Positions 10,491 through 20,634 of a stretch of 64,000 nucleotides of DNA are shown piece by piece. The notes below the pieces were generated by a model. It ran no database searches, was not told where the DNA came from, and was given only the letters and a program-made list of their open reading frames with translations. Numbering within the stretch: the stretch's first letter is position 1; each line of letters starts with the position of its first letter. The translations under genes and the position numbers were made by a program. Source of the stretch: Stagonosporopsis chrysanthemi (taxonomy: Eukaryota > Ascomycota > Dothideomycetes > Pleosporales > Didymellaceae); assembly GCA_022560025.1 (NCBI GenBank), contig JAFISE010000006.1:310001-374000 (forward strand). Direction: 5' to 3'.

Positions 10491-11648
10491 ATGATGCGCA
10501 AAAAGACGACGTATACGAACATCACACCCATTCCATCCTTCATTCCGCGACAGCTAGCCATCGATATTTTACATAGTCATGGCGAAGTCATCGGACTCAA
10601 CCCTCTTGTCACAGGTTTTGAACCTGTGAAGGCGCCACGAGATGCGCCGTCGGACGAATTCTACGCGACCTGGTACGAGATCTCGCAACGAATACAGTAC
10701 GTACCCGGTATTGGAAAGCTCGGCAGCGGCGCCATTAAGTTCAAGGGCTGCTTCCACGATATGCCGTGGGGTTTGCAAACACACATTTATGCACCTGCCG
10801 GTGTAGACATGCGCAACAAATGGCAGATCTGTGGTAATCAGCCTGGTGAGCCTGCCGAAACTCGGGAGCTTGGTCTGGGTGCACCACCTGAGGGATTATA
10901 CTTACGCGAGGATATCGAAATCAAATGCAACATGACCATGGCTGGGTTTGTCAAGAAAGAGAACAAGGCAGCTTCCAAGATCTTTGTTGATCGTTTGATC
11001 AAGAAAGCCGAATTGTTAGACTCAGGTGTGTTGCAAGGAATGATGGAGAAGGGAAAATTGAAGACCTTCAACCCGGCAGATCGGTCGAGCAGGATACCAG
11101 GATCACCAGGCCCATCTCCACAGCATGCAAATCTAGAACCATACAGATTGCCTCTGTCGCCGATGCAATCCCCAACACAGCCGCATCATCCAAGTAAACA
11201 GGGCTACGTTCCTCCCAATCAGCTCCTGGGTCAGAACAATGTGGTTATGGAGCTGCCAGGCGACTATTACCACGCACAGCCATCTCCTGGTCTGCTACAG
11301 CCCAATCATCGCCTATCTAATGCTAGCGATGGGTCCAAGTCACCAAACATGCCAGATGCACGGTGGTCGCAAGCTTCAAATGACTATCAGAGTTCAATCA
11401 GTTCCCGTCCAAGCTCGTACGCACCATCTGATAACGCTCGCTCGCCGGGTCTTGAGCAAAAAGCATTCACCGCCGAATTGCCCACAATGGAAGAAACACG
11501 TGAAGAGCACTCGAGCCGCATCAAGCGTGAAAGCCAACAGAGTGCTCATGAGCAGAAATATGTATACAATCCCCAGGACTACGCCCGGCAGGCACAATAT
11601 GCCGTACCACCGCAATATTCTGCATACAATCCGCACAGTCAGAAATGA
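10491..11648 (+). CDS. DUF7053-like domain protein with disordered C-terminal tail
   Basis: Single exon, 385 aa from the first of two adjacent ATGs (Met-Met-Arg-Lys-Lys-Thr). Residues about 3-180 match the fungal family I know as DUF7053, which looks like a START/polyketide-cyclase-type fold: the opening Thr-x-Thr-Pro-Ile-Pro, the His-Ser-His-Gly-Glu-Val-Ile-Gly-Leu-Asn-Pro-Leu-Val segment, the Cys-Phe-His-Asp-Met-Pro-Trp-Gly-Leu-Gln-Thr-His block and the Gly-Leu-Tyr-Leu-Arg-Glu-Asp signature are all present. Residues 195-385 are Pro/Ser/Gln/Tyr-rich and probably disordered, ending in repeated Tyr-containing units. Function unknown; lipid or hydrophobic-ligand binding would fit a START-like fold but is inference. 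Confidence 0.85.
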   Translation: MMRKKTTYTNITPIPSFIPRQLAIDILHSHGEVIGLNPLVTGFEPVKAPRDAPSDEFYATWYEISQRIQYVPGIGKLGSGAIKFKGCFHDMPWGLQTHIYAPAGVDMRNKWQICGNQPGEPAETRELGLGAPPEGLYLREDIEIKCNMTMAGFVKKENKAASKIFVDRLIKKAELLDSGVLQGMMEKGKLKTFNPADRSSRIPGSPGPSPQHANLEPYRLPLSPMQSPTQPHHPSKQGYVPPNQLLGQNNVVMELPGDYYHAQPSPGLLQPNHRLSNASDGSKSPNMPDARWSQASNDYQSSISSRPSSYAPSDNARSPGLEQKAFTAELPTMEETREEHSSRIKRESQQSAHEQKYVYNPQDYARQAQYAVPPQYSAYNPHSQK

Positions 11649-12530
11649 TCCACTTGCTTACGACTCTTTACGACCCGGTGTTTTCTCAAAGGACGCTTCA
11701 TCATCCCTGATTCTCATTCTCCGATTTCTCAGATACCCGCGCTGCTTGAGCATGAAAGCGTTCGATGTTCCAGACATCATCTCTTGATTTTGGCTTTGAA
11801 TGTTCGGCGCAGCGATGTCAGCGGAACGCACACTTACGATATCCCATGATTTATGTATATATTTGATGCTACTTCTGCCACCATTGATCCACTTCATCTT
11901 ACTTGGCCATTGAACAGTGCACGAGCAATCGCTAAATTTGACCCTCTCTAGTGATCACGCGATGTCATCTACTCTGATCACGATCTTTGTGCCGACCGCC
12001 ATACAGTCGTGCACCTGTGGTCGGCCCTTTCGCCCTTAAAATATTTGGCCGAGCATCTCTCATGCACGACATTCAAGCGGCGCTAGGTCTATCTGGAAAC
12101 CTTCCAAAACTATTGGGGGCTCTCATGAGTTACATGGAACACCCAAAAGCTCAAGGCGCGTGTTATGTCTGTCATATTCCAGGGTGTGGCCCCTCAACGG
12201 ACCACAGAATGCGGGATAAATGCACAAATCAGCGAATCAGTCGCTTGTTCCCCAGCCCATTTCCCCGCTGTCGTGTTTCTACCAAGACGTGCGTCAGGCT
12301 TGGCCCAGCACTCATTGTGTTCGATGCGAGGCTTGGGCGGGGTTAGCCAATCCGAGGTTCCCTCGAGCGCCATTTCGTCATTGGTATGTGCTTGCGTGCT
12401 ACCCCAGACTTTACCCCAGTATCAAGCGGTAATCTTATCAGTATATAAAGCTTTGGCAAGCCTTCTGCCGCGGCTATGCTAACTCCTTGTCGCTTGCCGC
12501 TTTCCATTATCGAAAGAGTACAGTGACACG
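11649..12530. other. intergenic region with promoter of the MFS gene
   Basis: About 880 bp, no gene recognised. Right end carries a TATA box (annotated separately) and a pyrimidine-rich leader. Confidence 0.45.
12442..12450 (+). promoter_or_regulatory. TATA box of MFS transporter gene
   Basis: TATATAAAG lies 81 bp upstream of the ATG at 12531, at the spacing expected for a core promoter element in filamentous fungi. Confidence 0.6.
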
Positions 12531-14403
12531 ATGGCTACCGCTGGAGAGAGAGATTTCAAAGACCACGATGTGATGGGCCAAAACTTCGACGATCCGGAGC
12601 ATCTCGAAGCCGTCCGCCAGGAGGCCTTGCATCATGGGCACCTTTCTGCAGAAGAGCTCGAAATCGAGAAGAAGTTGAGGAGGAAGATTGACGCGCGCAT
12701 CATGCCGGTTCTCATTACCATCTATTTGATGAATTACATTGACAGGTAAGCAACTATCGCGTTATCGATCAGCACTTACCGACCGTGGGTCAGAAACAAT
12801 TATGCCGCGGCACGATTACAGGGATTAGAGGATGATCTCGGCTTGAATGGCGATCAGTATCAAACAGGTCTCTCAATTCTGTTTGTTGGGTAGGTCCTCC
12901 CTGCTTTGCCTTCGACTATGCTTTCGCTAACTTCGACAAGTTATATTCTTATGCAGGTTCCCTCAAATATTATACTAAACTGGGTTGGGCGACCATCGTG
13001 GTACCTTGGCTGTGCGACCATCGCTTGGGGCCTGGTGTCTTGTTTGACATCTCAAGTGCACAATTTTTCGGGTATCGTAGCAGCACGCTTCATCTTAGGT
13101 ATTGTGGAAGCACCTTTCTTTCCAGGCGCGTTGTTCTATCTCAGTAAGTGGTATACGAAGGAAGAGCTCGCGAAACGTAATGCTATCTTCTATGCTGGCT
13201 CGCTGGTCTCAGGCGCCTTTGGCAGCCTCATCGCAGCTGGGATCTTGAGTGGATTGGATGGACGCCTAGGGATGGCCGCTTGGAGATGGTATGCCCGCTT
13301 TCGAAAGCAACACATCTTCCACTGACATCCTGTCCTAGGCTCTACATAATCGAAGGTGCCGTCACTATTGCTGTTGGAATTGCAGCGATCTTAATCCTGC
13401 CTGACTTTCCTGAGACCTGGGGCGGTCTGACCCCAGAGATGAAGCGAGTGGCTATCAGGCGCTTGGCGATTGATGCTGCTGAAGCAGACGTCGATGAGGC
13501 CGGTGGTATGAGTCAGATCAAAGGCATGAAGCTTGCCTTCACAGACCCTAAGACATATATCCGTAAGTCAATTGCTTTCATGCGGCGTGAGTGCAGGCAA
13601 GGCAAGATTTGAGCACCGAACTGGCAAGATCCCATCGGTATATCTGATCTCACCTTGCCTACCACATTGGTTGGAGCTCATTAAACCGCTCTTCATGGTA
13701 TCTCTTGAATCAATGCTGACTGCCTTCAGTTGCGATAGCTTACATGGGCATAACGGGCTCAGCAGGATTCCAGAACTTCTTTCCCTCTTTGACGCAAACC
13801 TTGGGCTACAGCCGCACCATCTCGCTTCTTCTCGTGGCTCCGCCATACGTCTTCATGGTGTTCTACTCTTACGGTCACTGCTATCTCTCGGACCATCTCG
13901 GTAACCGCTTCTGGTTCCTTACCTATCCGGTGGCCATCTCAATCGTCGGCTTTCTTGTGTTCATGTTCACAGAAGATTTCGGACCACGCTACTTCTCGTT
14001 TTTCCTAATGAATTTTGTCTTTGCACAAAACGGCACAATTTACGCCTGGATCTCCAATGCCATTCCCCGTCCGCCCGCTAAGCGCGCTGCTGCGCTAGCA
14101 TTTATCAACAGTATTGGCAACTCAGCTTCGATTTGGACACCATTTACATACTTCCCCAGCTCTGCACCGCAGTACCGTCCCGCGTTGGGCGTCTGTATTG
14201 GCTTGCAAATTTTGAGTTTGGCGTGCTTCGTGACCATGAAGCTTTATCTAGAGCGCCAGAACAAGCAGATGGCACGTATGGAGAACGAGGATGGCGAGTT
14301 GACGGAGAAAGATATGAAGAAGCTGAGGAAGACCGCCGAGGCGGAGGGTATCGACATCGCAGCTGCGAGGGTGTTGCAGAAGGGCTATCGGTACATGATT
14401 TAG
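12531..14403 (+). CDS. MFS anion:cation symporter (Dal5/Tna1-like)
   Basis: Five exons: 12531-12745, 12794-12889, 12941-13288, 13339-13562 and 13730-14403; introns 48, 51, 50 and 167 nt; 518 aa. The protein has the 12-helix major facilitator layout with cytosolic N- and C-termini. Helix 1 ends Asn-Tyr-Ile-Asp-Arg-Asn-Asn, the typical anion:cation symporter opening. The loop Gly-Arg-Pro-Ser-Trp-Tyr and the helix-4 Arg-Phe-Ile-Leu-Gly-Ile-Val-Glu-Ala block follow. These match the allantoate/nicotinate permease family, which imports small organic anions with protons. The substrate cannot be called. The central loop (residues about 225-285) is acidic. The 167-nt fourth intron is long for this window and might be mis-joined, but the join restores a normal helix 7. 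Confidence 0.9.
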
Positions 14404-14782
14404 ACATAGGGCAAGAACCGTGTATCTGTAGCAGCTGAGTCTCGACATACTTATGATTCTGATAATAAGCCCTAACGCTATGAGATAATGAAGTCTTGGG
14501 AGTGGTGAGCATAAGTGAAAATGGGCGACAATCAATTTTCAAAACTGCCTAACGCACTCTAAACTTCGCATACGTACTCCGCGATTGTTTGCGCGTGAAT
14601 TTTAGCAAAAGAGTGATGCCATTGTTTCTTCTATATTACGACTAAAGCGCTACAGCGCAATGAATGACTAATGAAACCATGAAATCAGTACGAACAAACA
14701 AAAAAAACCATAGGGTAAATATGCCCAGAACCTATCGCAATGCAGTGATCTCTATCTGATCCCCAATCAAGCCGGACGTTGT
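14404..14782. other. convergent intergenic region
   Basis: Shared 3' region between two convergent genes, AT-rich with short A-tracts near 14690-14710. Nothing coding seen. Confidence 0.45.
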
Positions 14783-15565
14783 CTAAGCAGAAGCCTTGAC
14801 GAACGCCGGGTCACACACGACAGCGCTGGTGTCGACATTGATCGGCTCGCCCTTCTTGTTGATGAAAGTCCAAGGTCCATTACCGCCGTCCGCGAAGGTA
14901 ATATCAACGTTCTCACCACGCTTTCCGGTAATAGGGTAGCCAGACTTATCGAGAACCTTGCACCTCAATGCCTGATTTTCTACGGCGGGATCAAGCGTGA
15001 GCTCGAACATATTGACATCCTCACCGCCAGCGCGCTGGGTCTCGCGGACAACACCACCCTCGACAAATGCGATGTTGCGTGCAAACTCACTCAGGCCAGA
15101 GATGCGGACGTTGATGGGTGGCTGAGTGCCAGGAGCGGGTGCTGGACTAGAAGAGGTAGGTGGAGCACCGCCTTTAACGAAGGCAGGGTCGCAGATGATG
15201 GCAACAACTTTCTGGGCACCGCTCTCGAATGTCCACGCTCCCGCATTACCATCGGCAAAAGTAATATCGCGGTTGCCGTTGCGGAGCACGACTATGGGAT
15301 CGTTGTGCTCGTTGCGAATCTGACAGCGCAAATCCTGCTGCTTCACATCTTTACCCAATGTGAGGGATACGGTGTCGAAGGGACCAGAGGAGCCGTTGGG
15401 GCGCGTGATTTGGGGGTAGCCTTCATTGAAAGAGGTTTGAGTAGCAAGCTCACCGGGCCCAGAGAGCTGGACGATGATGGAGTTTTTGGAGGTTGAGCGA
15501 CGGGCTGGGCGGGCAAGAGCGGAAGTTGCGAAGAGCGCGGACAGGAAGATTGTAGAGTACTGCAT
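14783..15565 (-). CDS. secreted protein with two tandem copies of an unrecognised domain
   Basis: Single exon, 260 aa. Residues 1-18 are a signal peptide ending Ala-Leu-Ala; an Arg-Pro-Ala-Arg-Arg site follows and could be a Kex2-type processing point. Two homologous units occupy about 28-131 and 151-257, joined by a Pro/Ser/Ala linker (133-150). Both end with the same pattern: Leu-Arg-Cys, then Asp-Ile-Thr-Phe-Ala-Asp-Gly, then Trp-Thr-Phe, then Cys-Asp-Pro-Ala-Phe-Val-Lys. Each unit has exactly two cysteines (81/125 and 202/251), suggesting one disulfide per domain. I recognise no named family. It could be a small-secreted effector or a wall protein. A strong TATA box lies upstream. Confidence 0.88.
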   Translation of the reverse strand: MQYSTIFLSALFATSALARPARRSTSKNSIIVQLSGPGELATQTSFNEGYPQITRPNGSSGPFDTVSLTLGKDVKQQDLRCQIRNEHNDPIVVLRNGNRDITFADGNAGAWTFESGAQKVVAIICDPAFVKGGAPPTSSSPAPAPGTQPPINVRISGLSEFARNIAFVEGGVVRETQRAGGEDVNMFELTLDPAVENQALRCKVLDKSGYPITGKRGENVDITFADGGNGPWTFINKKGEPINVDTSAVVCDPAFVKASA

Positions 15566-15717
15566 GTTGATGAAGTTGCTGTTTGTCTGGATTTTCTAAG
15601 GAGATAGAGAAGAATAGACTCAAGAAAATGAGAAGAGAAAAAGGAAATGTGGTTGATATTGGTGTGTGATTTTGTCGTGTTGATGAAAGAGCATCTGAGT
15701 AGCGATACGTGCGTCCA

Positions 15718-15725
15718 TTATATAG
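15718..15725 (-). promoter_or_regulatory. TATA box of duplicated-domain secreted protein
   Basis: Minus-strand CTATATAA about 150 bp upstream of the start at 15565. A consensus TATA suggests an inducible, potentially highly expressed gene. Confidence 0.5.
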
Positions 15726-16187
15726 CCTTCTGGCACAGTTGTTAATTGCGCAATTTTCATGCAGTATCCAAATCTACTGTAGCTACATGAGAACCTCGTA
15801 CAAAGCACGGCGGAGTAGTCTGTTCATCATCCAACCTCTTGGCGGCTGACAGTACCGCCACATGGAAACAACGAAGAACCAATAGCAACGCTGCATAGGT
15901 GACACCAGCCTCCCCGGATCGTCAGCAGCCGAACAAACGCTTCCACCTCCCGCTGAAACATTGCTTGGCCGTAAGCCTCTCAGAATAGATGGTGATTCCT
16001 AATGTATCTGCTCGCCAAGCCACCGAATGTACAGGCAATGCTGCATAGTGCATTTCGCCCGATGCTCTTAGCCATGGTTCGAGACCACGCCATTCTCCGT
16101 TCTTCTCGTCATCTAAAGAATGTGTGATAAGTGCCGATCCCAAAAGCCCCGTGTCCCTGTGTCCGGATGGCCGTGGTATCCTGTAAC
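15726..16187. other. intergenic region
   Basis: Distal promoter of the secreted gene and 3' region of the Zn2Cys6 gene. No coding signal with support. Confidence 0.4.
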
Positions 16188-17780
16188 TCATAACGCTCTC
16201 CTGAGATCAGCGTAAAGTCCTCTCCCTACTTCTTCTTCGTACAAGAAGCGGGTGTCAGGGCTCATGGGGTCATTAAAGGCGGTGGGAGGCAGCTGCGTTG
16301 CCGCGCAGAGAGTGTTGATCAGCTCGGGGCGCAACTCATTAATCTTGGCTAGTAGGAGAGGGACAAACTTGTCCGCTCCACCAGGAAGCTTCGCCAATAA
16401 GGACACAACTTGAGTCAGGTAGTCCACAGGGCTTAACTCCACCTGAGATGCTGCCACAGATACAAACGGAAGAACGTCTGCAACAGCACAAGCAATATCA
16501 AACACCTTTTCAGTCTACTCAGTCAGCTTCAGGCATTGTGCGCGTTCAAAAGTATCTTACCATGCCCACTCCATGTACTTGTAAGCTCACAATCGGCAAC
16601 TTGATCGCAAGAACTGTCAAGTCGGTCGCCACAGCTATCGGGTATCTAAAGGTGAGACATTCATAGTACGATTCTGTCGACAGAAAACCGAAGCGTGGGA
16701 AAAGTTCCCAAAGCTTGATGCGTAACCAGAGCTGGGAAACACGTACATTCGCCATCTCTTCATTCGATAGCTCCAGCATGGCTGGTAGAGCGGTCCGAAC
16801 ATTACGCTCAAGCTCAAGCAGCCACTCTTTACTGCAGCCCTTGCTCGCACCGTTCCATACTGCAAAGAAAATCTCATCGAGCGGCTGAAACACCGACGCG
16901 AGCAGCTGGAGGCCAAGCGCATGTGTACTGCTGAGGGAAGGACTAGATGGCGTGATCTGAAGTGTGATCGGTCGATTCCTTCGTACTCCGTGTGACCTGC
17001 CTGGAATCAGCAGATCTCGGGATGCGATGTTGAATCAAGGTACCTTTCGGAGATCAGAAGGATCCAGAACATGCAGCCATGCGCTCTTTGGTCATACCAG
17101 CCGACAGCATCTGCCTTCAGCATAGTAAAGAGCGTCGTCGCTTCACGGAGATAGAACCACCCTTGTTGATAGTCACCAAGGCCAGCATATGCCCCATATA
17201 GAAAGAATGATATCAGCATCGATCTCGGATTTGGACTAGTGATGCGCCCGAGGTTCTGCAGTGCATCCTTCAAGCTCTGCCGGCCGACGTTTGTTCGAGA
17301 AAAGATCTGCTGATCAAGCGAGGTTTCCTCGAGAGCATTCCCAAAGTTCGCAACGTAAGCACAGAAGGCCAAGATGAACTGGTGTGACATGACTGAGGTC
17401 TCTGCTAGCTGCACTTCCGTCTCCAGCGCACTGCGGGTTAGGACAGGAACTACCAGATGGACGCGATGCATGTATGCACCTATGCAAGCTTGTACGAATG
17501 ATGTCTCCATACTGTAAGCCGCCGTTAGCGGCGATTGAGGTGATTCGCCTTGAGCTGTGGCTAGTGGTTCTGCTATCGCGGGTTGCATCTGGCTACCCCT
17601 CAACTCATTGAGAACAGTGGCTCTGGCTCCTCTATTTCCTCCTTGTCTCCTCGGTGAATCGTAAGTGCATGTCAGTGTTGCCGACATGCAGCCTGAGCAG
17701 GGCTGCTGCCCATTGCATTTGATCTTTCGACGCCGGCAGGCATCACAAGCTTTGGGGATCACTTTTCGGGCGGCTGCCAT
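16188..17780 (-). CDS. Zn2Cys6 transcription factor, MAL-activator type
   Basis: Three exons on the minus strand: 17780-17044, 16996-16561 and 16505-16188 (introns 47 and 55 nt); 496 aa. The N-terminal binuclear zinc cluster is complete: Cys12, 15, 22, 28, 31 and 38 in C-x2-C-x6-C-x5-C-x2-C-x6-C spacing, with the basic Arg-Arg-Arg-Lys-Ile-Lys loop. The middle region carries the conserved Ser-Glu-Arg-Ser-His-Gly-Val-Arg-Arg-Asn-Arg-Pro segment of the fungal-specific regulatory domain, here created exactly by splicing exons 1 and 2. The protein is short and compact like yeast MAL activators and Aspergillus MalR. It sits tail-first beside a maltose-type permease and a maltase, so it is probably the cluster's activator. 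It could also respond to other sugars. Confidence 0.88.
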
Positions 17781-18091
17781 TTGTATTGTGGGTATCTTTT
17801 CGGACAGCGGCGGCCCATCTCGTGGATGTTACGTGTGAAGTCGCTACGGATCGCCTGATGTGTGTTGGACGGAAGGTGCGGACGCGACGCGCTTTTTGGC
17901 CGTGCGGGGAAGCCTAAAAGCCTGTAGCACAAACGGACACTTGACATTAATAGGAGAGACCCTACTGGTCTGATTTTATTTTGAAAGGCACATGCCAAAG
18001 TCCTGACTCTGGAGTCAATGGAATCACTCTTTGCCAGATACTTGTAATGCTTTGATCTTTCCTTATAAAAAATGCATGACGCTTACACCAC
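17781..18091. other. intergenic promoter of the regulator and 3' end of the permease
   Basis: About 310 bp between two minus-strand genes. Contains CGG triplets close to the regulator start, a possible autoregulation element; no gene. Confidence 0.4.
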
Positions 18092-19908
18092 TCACTCCTT
18101 CCACTCAGGGTTCGCGCCATCCTTCCTATCGACCTTCTCAAAATCCATACCGTGACCATATGGGTCGACTTGTGTGCTCGCAAACTTTCGTGCGCTGACT
18201 TTACCTTCGAACAACGCATCAAGCTCGGCATAAGTCCTCCCTTTCGGTTCCGGTAGTCGGAAGTAAACCCAGACGACGACACAGCCGCAAGTGCCGGCCC
18301 AGAAGTATGCCGTCTTGGCCCCCCAGGCCCATCCTCCACTGCCAAGTTGGTAATTCGTCAAAACGTTGACGACAATGTTGGACGTGTTGTAGAGTGCCCG
18401 AGCCAAGTTGATCGTTTTCGACTTCAGTCTTGTCGATGGCATCTCGGCAACGATCGAATAGGTGACAGGGCCGATTGTGAAGTCATAGACGAAGACGAAA
18501 ACGATGAGAACAGCGCCAATGGCCCAGTTCGAAGCATCGTTACCAGCGAAGGAACATGAACCAACGATAATGAGGAGCACAAACAGCGTGCAGGCTCCTG
18601 AAAAGTGAATCGTACGACGACCGAGCTTCTGCATAAGGAACCACGAGCCCATTGTACCAACCAGGCCGAGTGCAAGCGAGATCATCGACATGTTGAACGA
18701 CTGCACGGTAGGCAAGCCGGCCTGCTGCATGAAGTATGCGCTGTCAAGTGTCAGCTATTAGTTGCTACAGACACGATTGGCGGCTTACAAATAACCCATG
18801 ATGTTTGTGCCACAAATCGTCTGAGCGATCCAAGCAAAGCATACGATCTCGGTTCGTCGCAAATCGTTGCCTCTGAAAAGGTCTCTCCATCGTGTCCCTT
18901 CCTTCATGTTCTTCTCCATCTCGTTTGTGTGCTCAATCATAGCAATTGTCTCATCAGGGTTGAAATTGGGATCGCTTTCTGGCGAAGTGAGGCGGAGCAG
19001 CGCAGCTCGGGCACCAGATTTGTCGCCTCTGCGAACGTGCCACCATGGAGATTCTGGAGCCAGGGCTACGCCTATGGCGATAGGCAATGGCCATATCCAT
19101 TGCATAGCGAATGGAATCCTGTATGCCCATTGGTCTTCGCGTAAGACGCACGCTCGGTTGACACCTGCTGCAATGAACTGACCCATGACCCAACACCTGG
19201 ATACTTGTTGGCATGATGGTCATGTCTTGGGAGGAAGTACTGACATGTTCACGAACGTAGTTAAGATCGGGCGCAACTGCACGGGCGCGACCTCGGAAGC
19301 ATATTGAGTCGTTAGCGTCTGAAACCTATCGAGGGTTAGCTGTAAATCCTACCAACTTCGTTGGAGTAACTCACATGCCCCATGGAATGCCGCAGAAGAC
19401 CTCACCGATGACCAAAGTCTGGACATTGGGAGCGAAGAACAGTATAAAGATGAAGCCCGTCATCGCAATCAAGGCACCGATCATGGTCTTGCGATACCCA
19501 TAGCGTTCACTCACAAAGCCGTTGATGAGCAAACCAATCACTTCTCCAGCACGAGCACCGTTGGAGCTGAACTCAAGTGTCAGTACTTATCCCGGTAGAT
19601 TTATAGGCCCAGACATACAGTGCGCTCTGCCAGCTTGGCTGGACTGCCCATTTGCCAGTTCTCTCGTTGAAAACGCCATACTTCTGATTGAACATAGGAC
19701 TCCCGTAAAGGGAGCCGAGGAGGGCAAGATCGTAACCCTCCATGATTAGTGCACTTGACAGGACTACCGACCAACCGACAGCTTTAGGATATAGCCTGAT
19801 GGCTTGTAATAAGCCCATCGACTTCTCGTCGTCTGCGGCATGTTGGGCCTCCTCGTTGGGAGCAACAAGGTGGGCCGTGGTGGGCTGATGAACCTCCTTG
19901 TCTGTCAT
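18092..19908 (-). CDS. maltose/alpha-glucoside permease (MFS sugar:H+ symporter)
   Basis: Five exons on the minus strand: 19908-19619, 19566-19375, 19325-19245, 19196-18789 and 18740-18092; introns 52, 49, 48 and 48 nt; 539 aa. I start at the Met before Thr-Asp-Lys-Glu because it gives the usual short cytosolic tail; an in-frame ATG at 19947 is the alternative. Typical sugar-porter features include Glu-Gly-Tyr-Asp in helix 1, Glu-Arg-Tyr-Gly-Tyr-Arg between helices 2 and 3, the Asn-Met-Cys-Trp-Val stretch of MAL permeases, the Pro-Glu-Ser-Pro-Trp-Trp motif after helix 6, and the C-terminal Pro-Glu-Pro-Lys-Gly-Arg-Thr-Tyr signature. It acts at the plasma membrane, importing maltose with protons. 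It is divergent from the maltase gene with 726 bp between starts, ideal for co-regulation. Confidence 0.93.
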
Positions 19909-20634
19909 GATGACAAGATAAAAGAAATCGGATGTCAAAGGATGCAAATCTGGGCTGTCTTACATCGCGCGAAGGCGTCGTGTGATATTTATGCCGCCAT
20001 TGTCGACAGGGATGATCATTGCCGGATCCAAGTCCAACCTTCGAACGGTGAACCTGGGGTCAGGCTATCACTCCACAATTTTCTTCTGCAGTACCCCACG
20101 ATTCACTTTTCGAGACTGAAATCGCTCGAGCTACGCTCAAAACATCTCAGGGGATAGTTCACGCGAGCTCTTACAAGGGTTGTCTGTTCGAACGGACCTG
20201 GGGATTAGAACGAGAATCTCGAACCTGATCGAGCCGGGCTCGGAGGCGCCCGGAGCCAAGTCGGAGATTGCGGATCCAAGGCGGAAGTGCCACGGTGCGG
20301 GGTTACGCTTGAGCCCTGCGGGTGCTTGATCCGCACCGGGCCAACCACAGTCCGCCTCATAGTTCTACGCGATGAGAATCTCTGTATTGGGGCATGGCTT
20401 GCGCTTTACGATGCCTCCATGTCCGGGCTCTCCTGTGATTTCGTCACTTATCTTTCTCGCACGTTCTTTGTCCCCGGACCCCTTCATCTTTCGACACCTA
20501 AGAACGAGCTTGATTCTTACTCAACGAGCACCTAGCACTTCGTGACTATAACACTCGAACCACACATTGCAAAGACCATTTGAGATACAATACGGAGCTT
20601 GAGGCTACGAAGCTTAAAGAGGGAGCTGAGCATT
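19909..20634. promoter_or_regulatory. shared divergent promoter of permease and maltase
   Basis: 726 bp between the two divergent starts. The stretch 20230-20345 is GC-rich with about ten CGG/CCG triplets, in contrast to flanking AT-richer leader sequence. This density is expected where Zn2Cys6 activators bind. Confidence 0.65.
20271..20284 (+). promoter_or_regulatory. CGG-N8-CGG candidate Zn2Cys6 site
   Basis: CGG at 20271-20273 and CGG at 20282-20284 are separated by exactly 8 bp. Aspergillus AmyR is known to bind CGG-N8-(C/A)GG, and MAL activators bind related direct triplets. The site is about 350 bp upstream of the maltase start and 360 bp from the permease start. Additional CGG triplets flank it. 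Confidence 0.55.

Noticed and set aside
20200..20230. Reverse-strand GGTTCGAGATTC resembling a tRNA B box
   Set aside because: No matching A box, acceptor stem or T-stem pairing around it; it lies in the MAL promoter.
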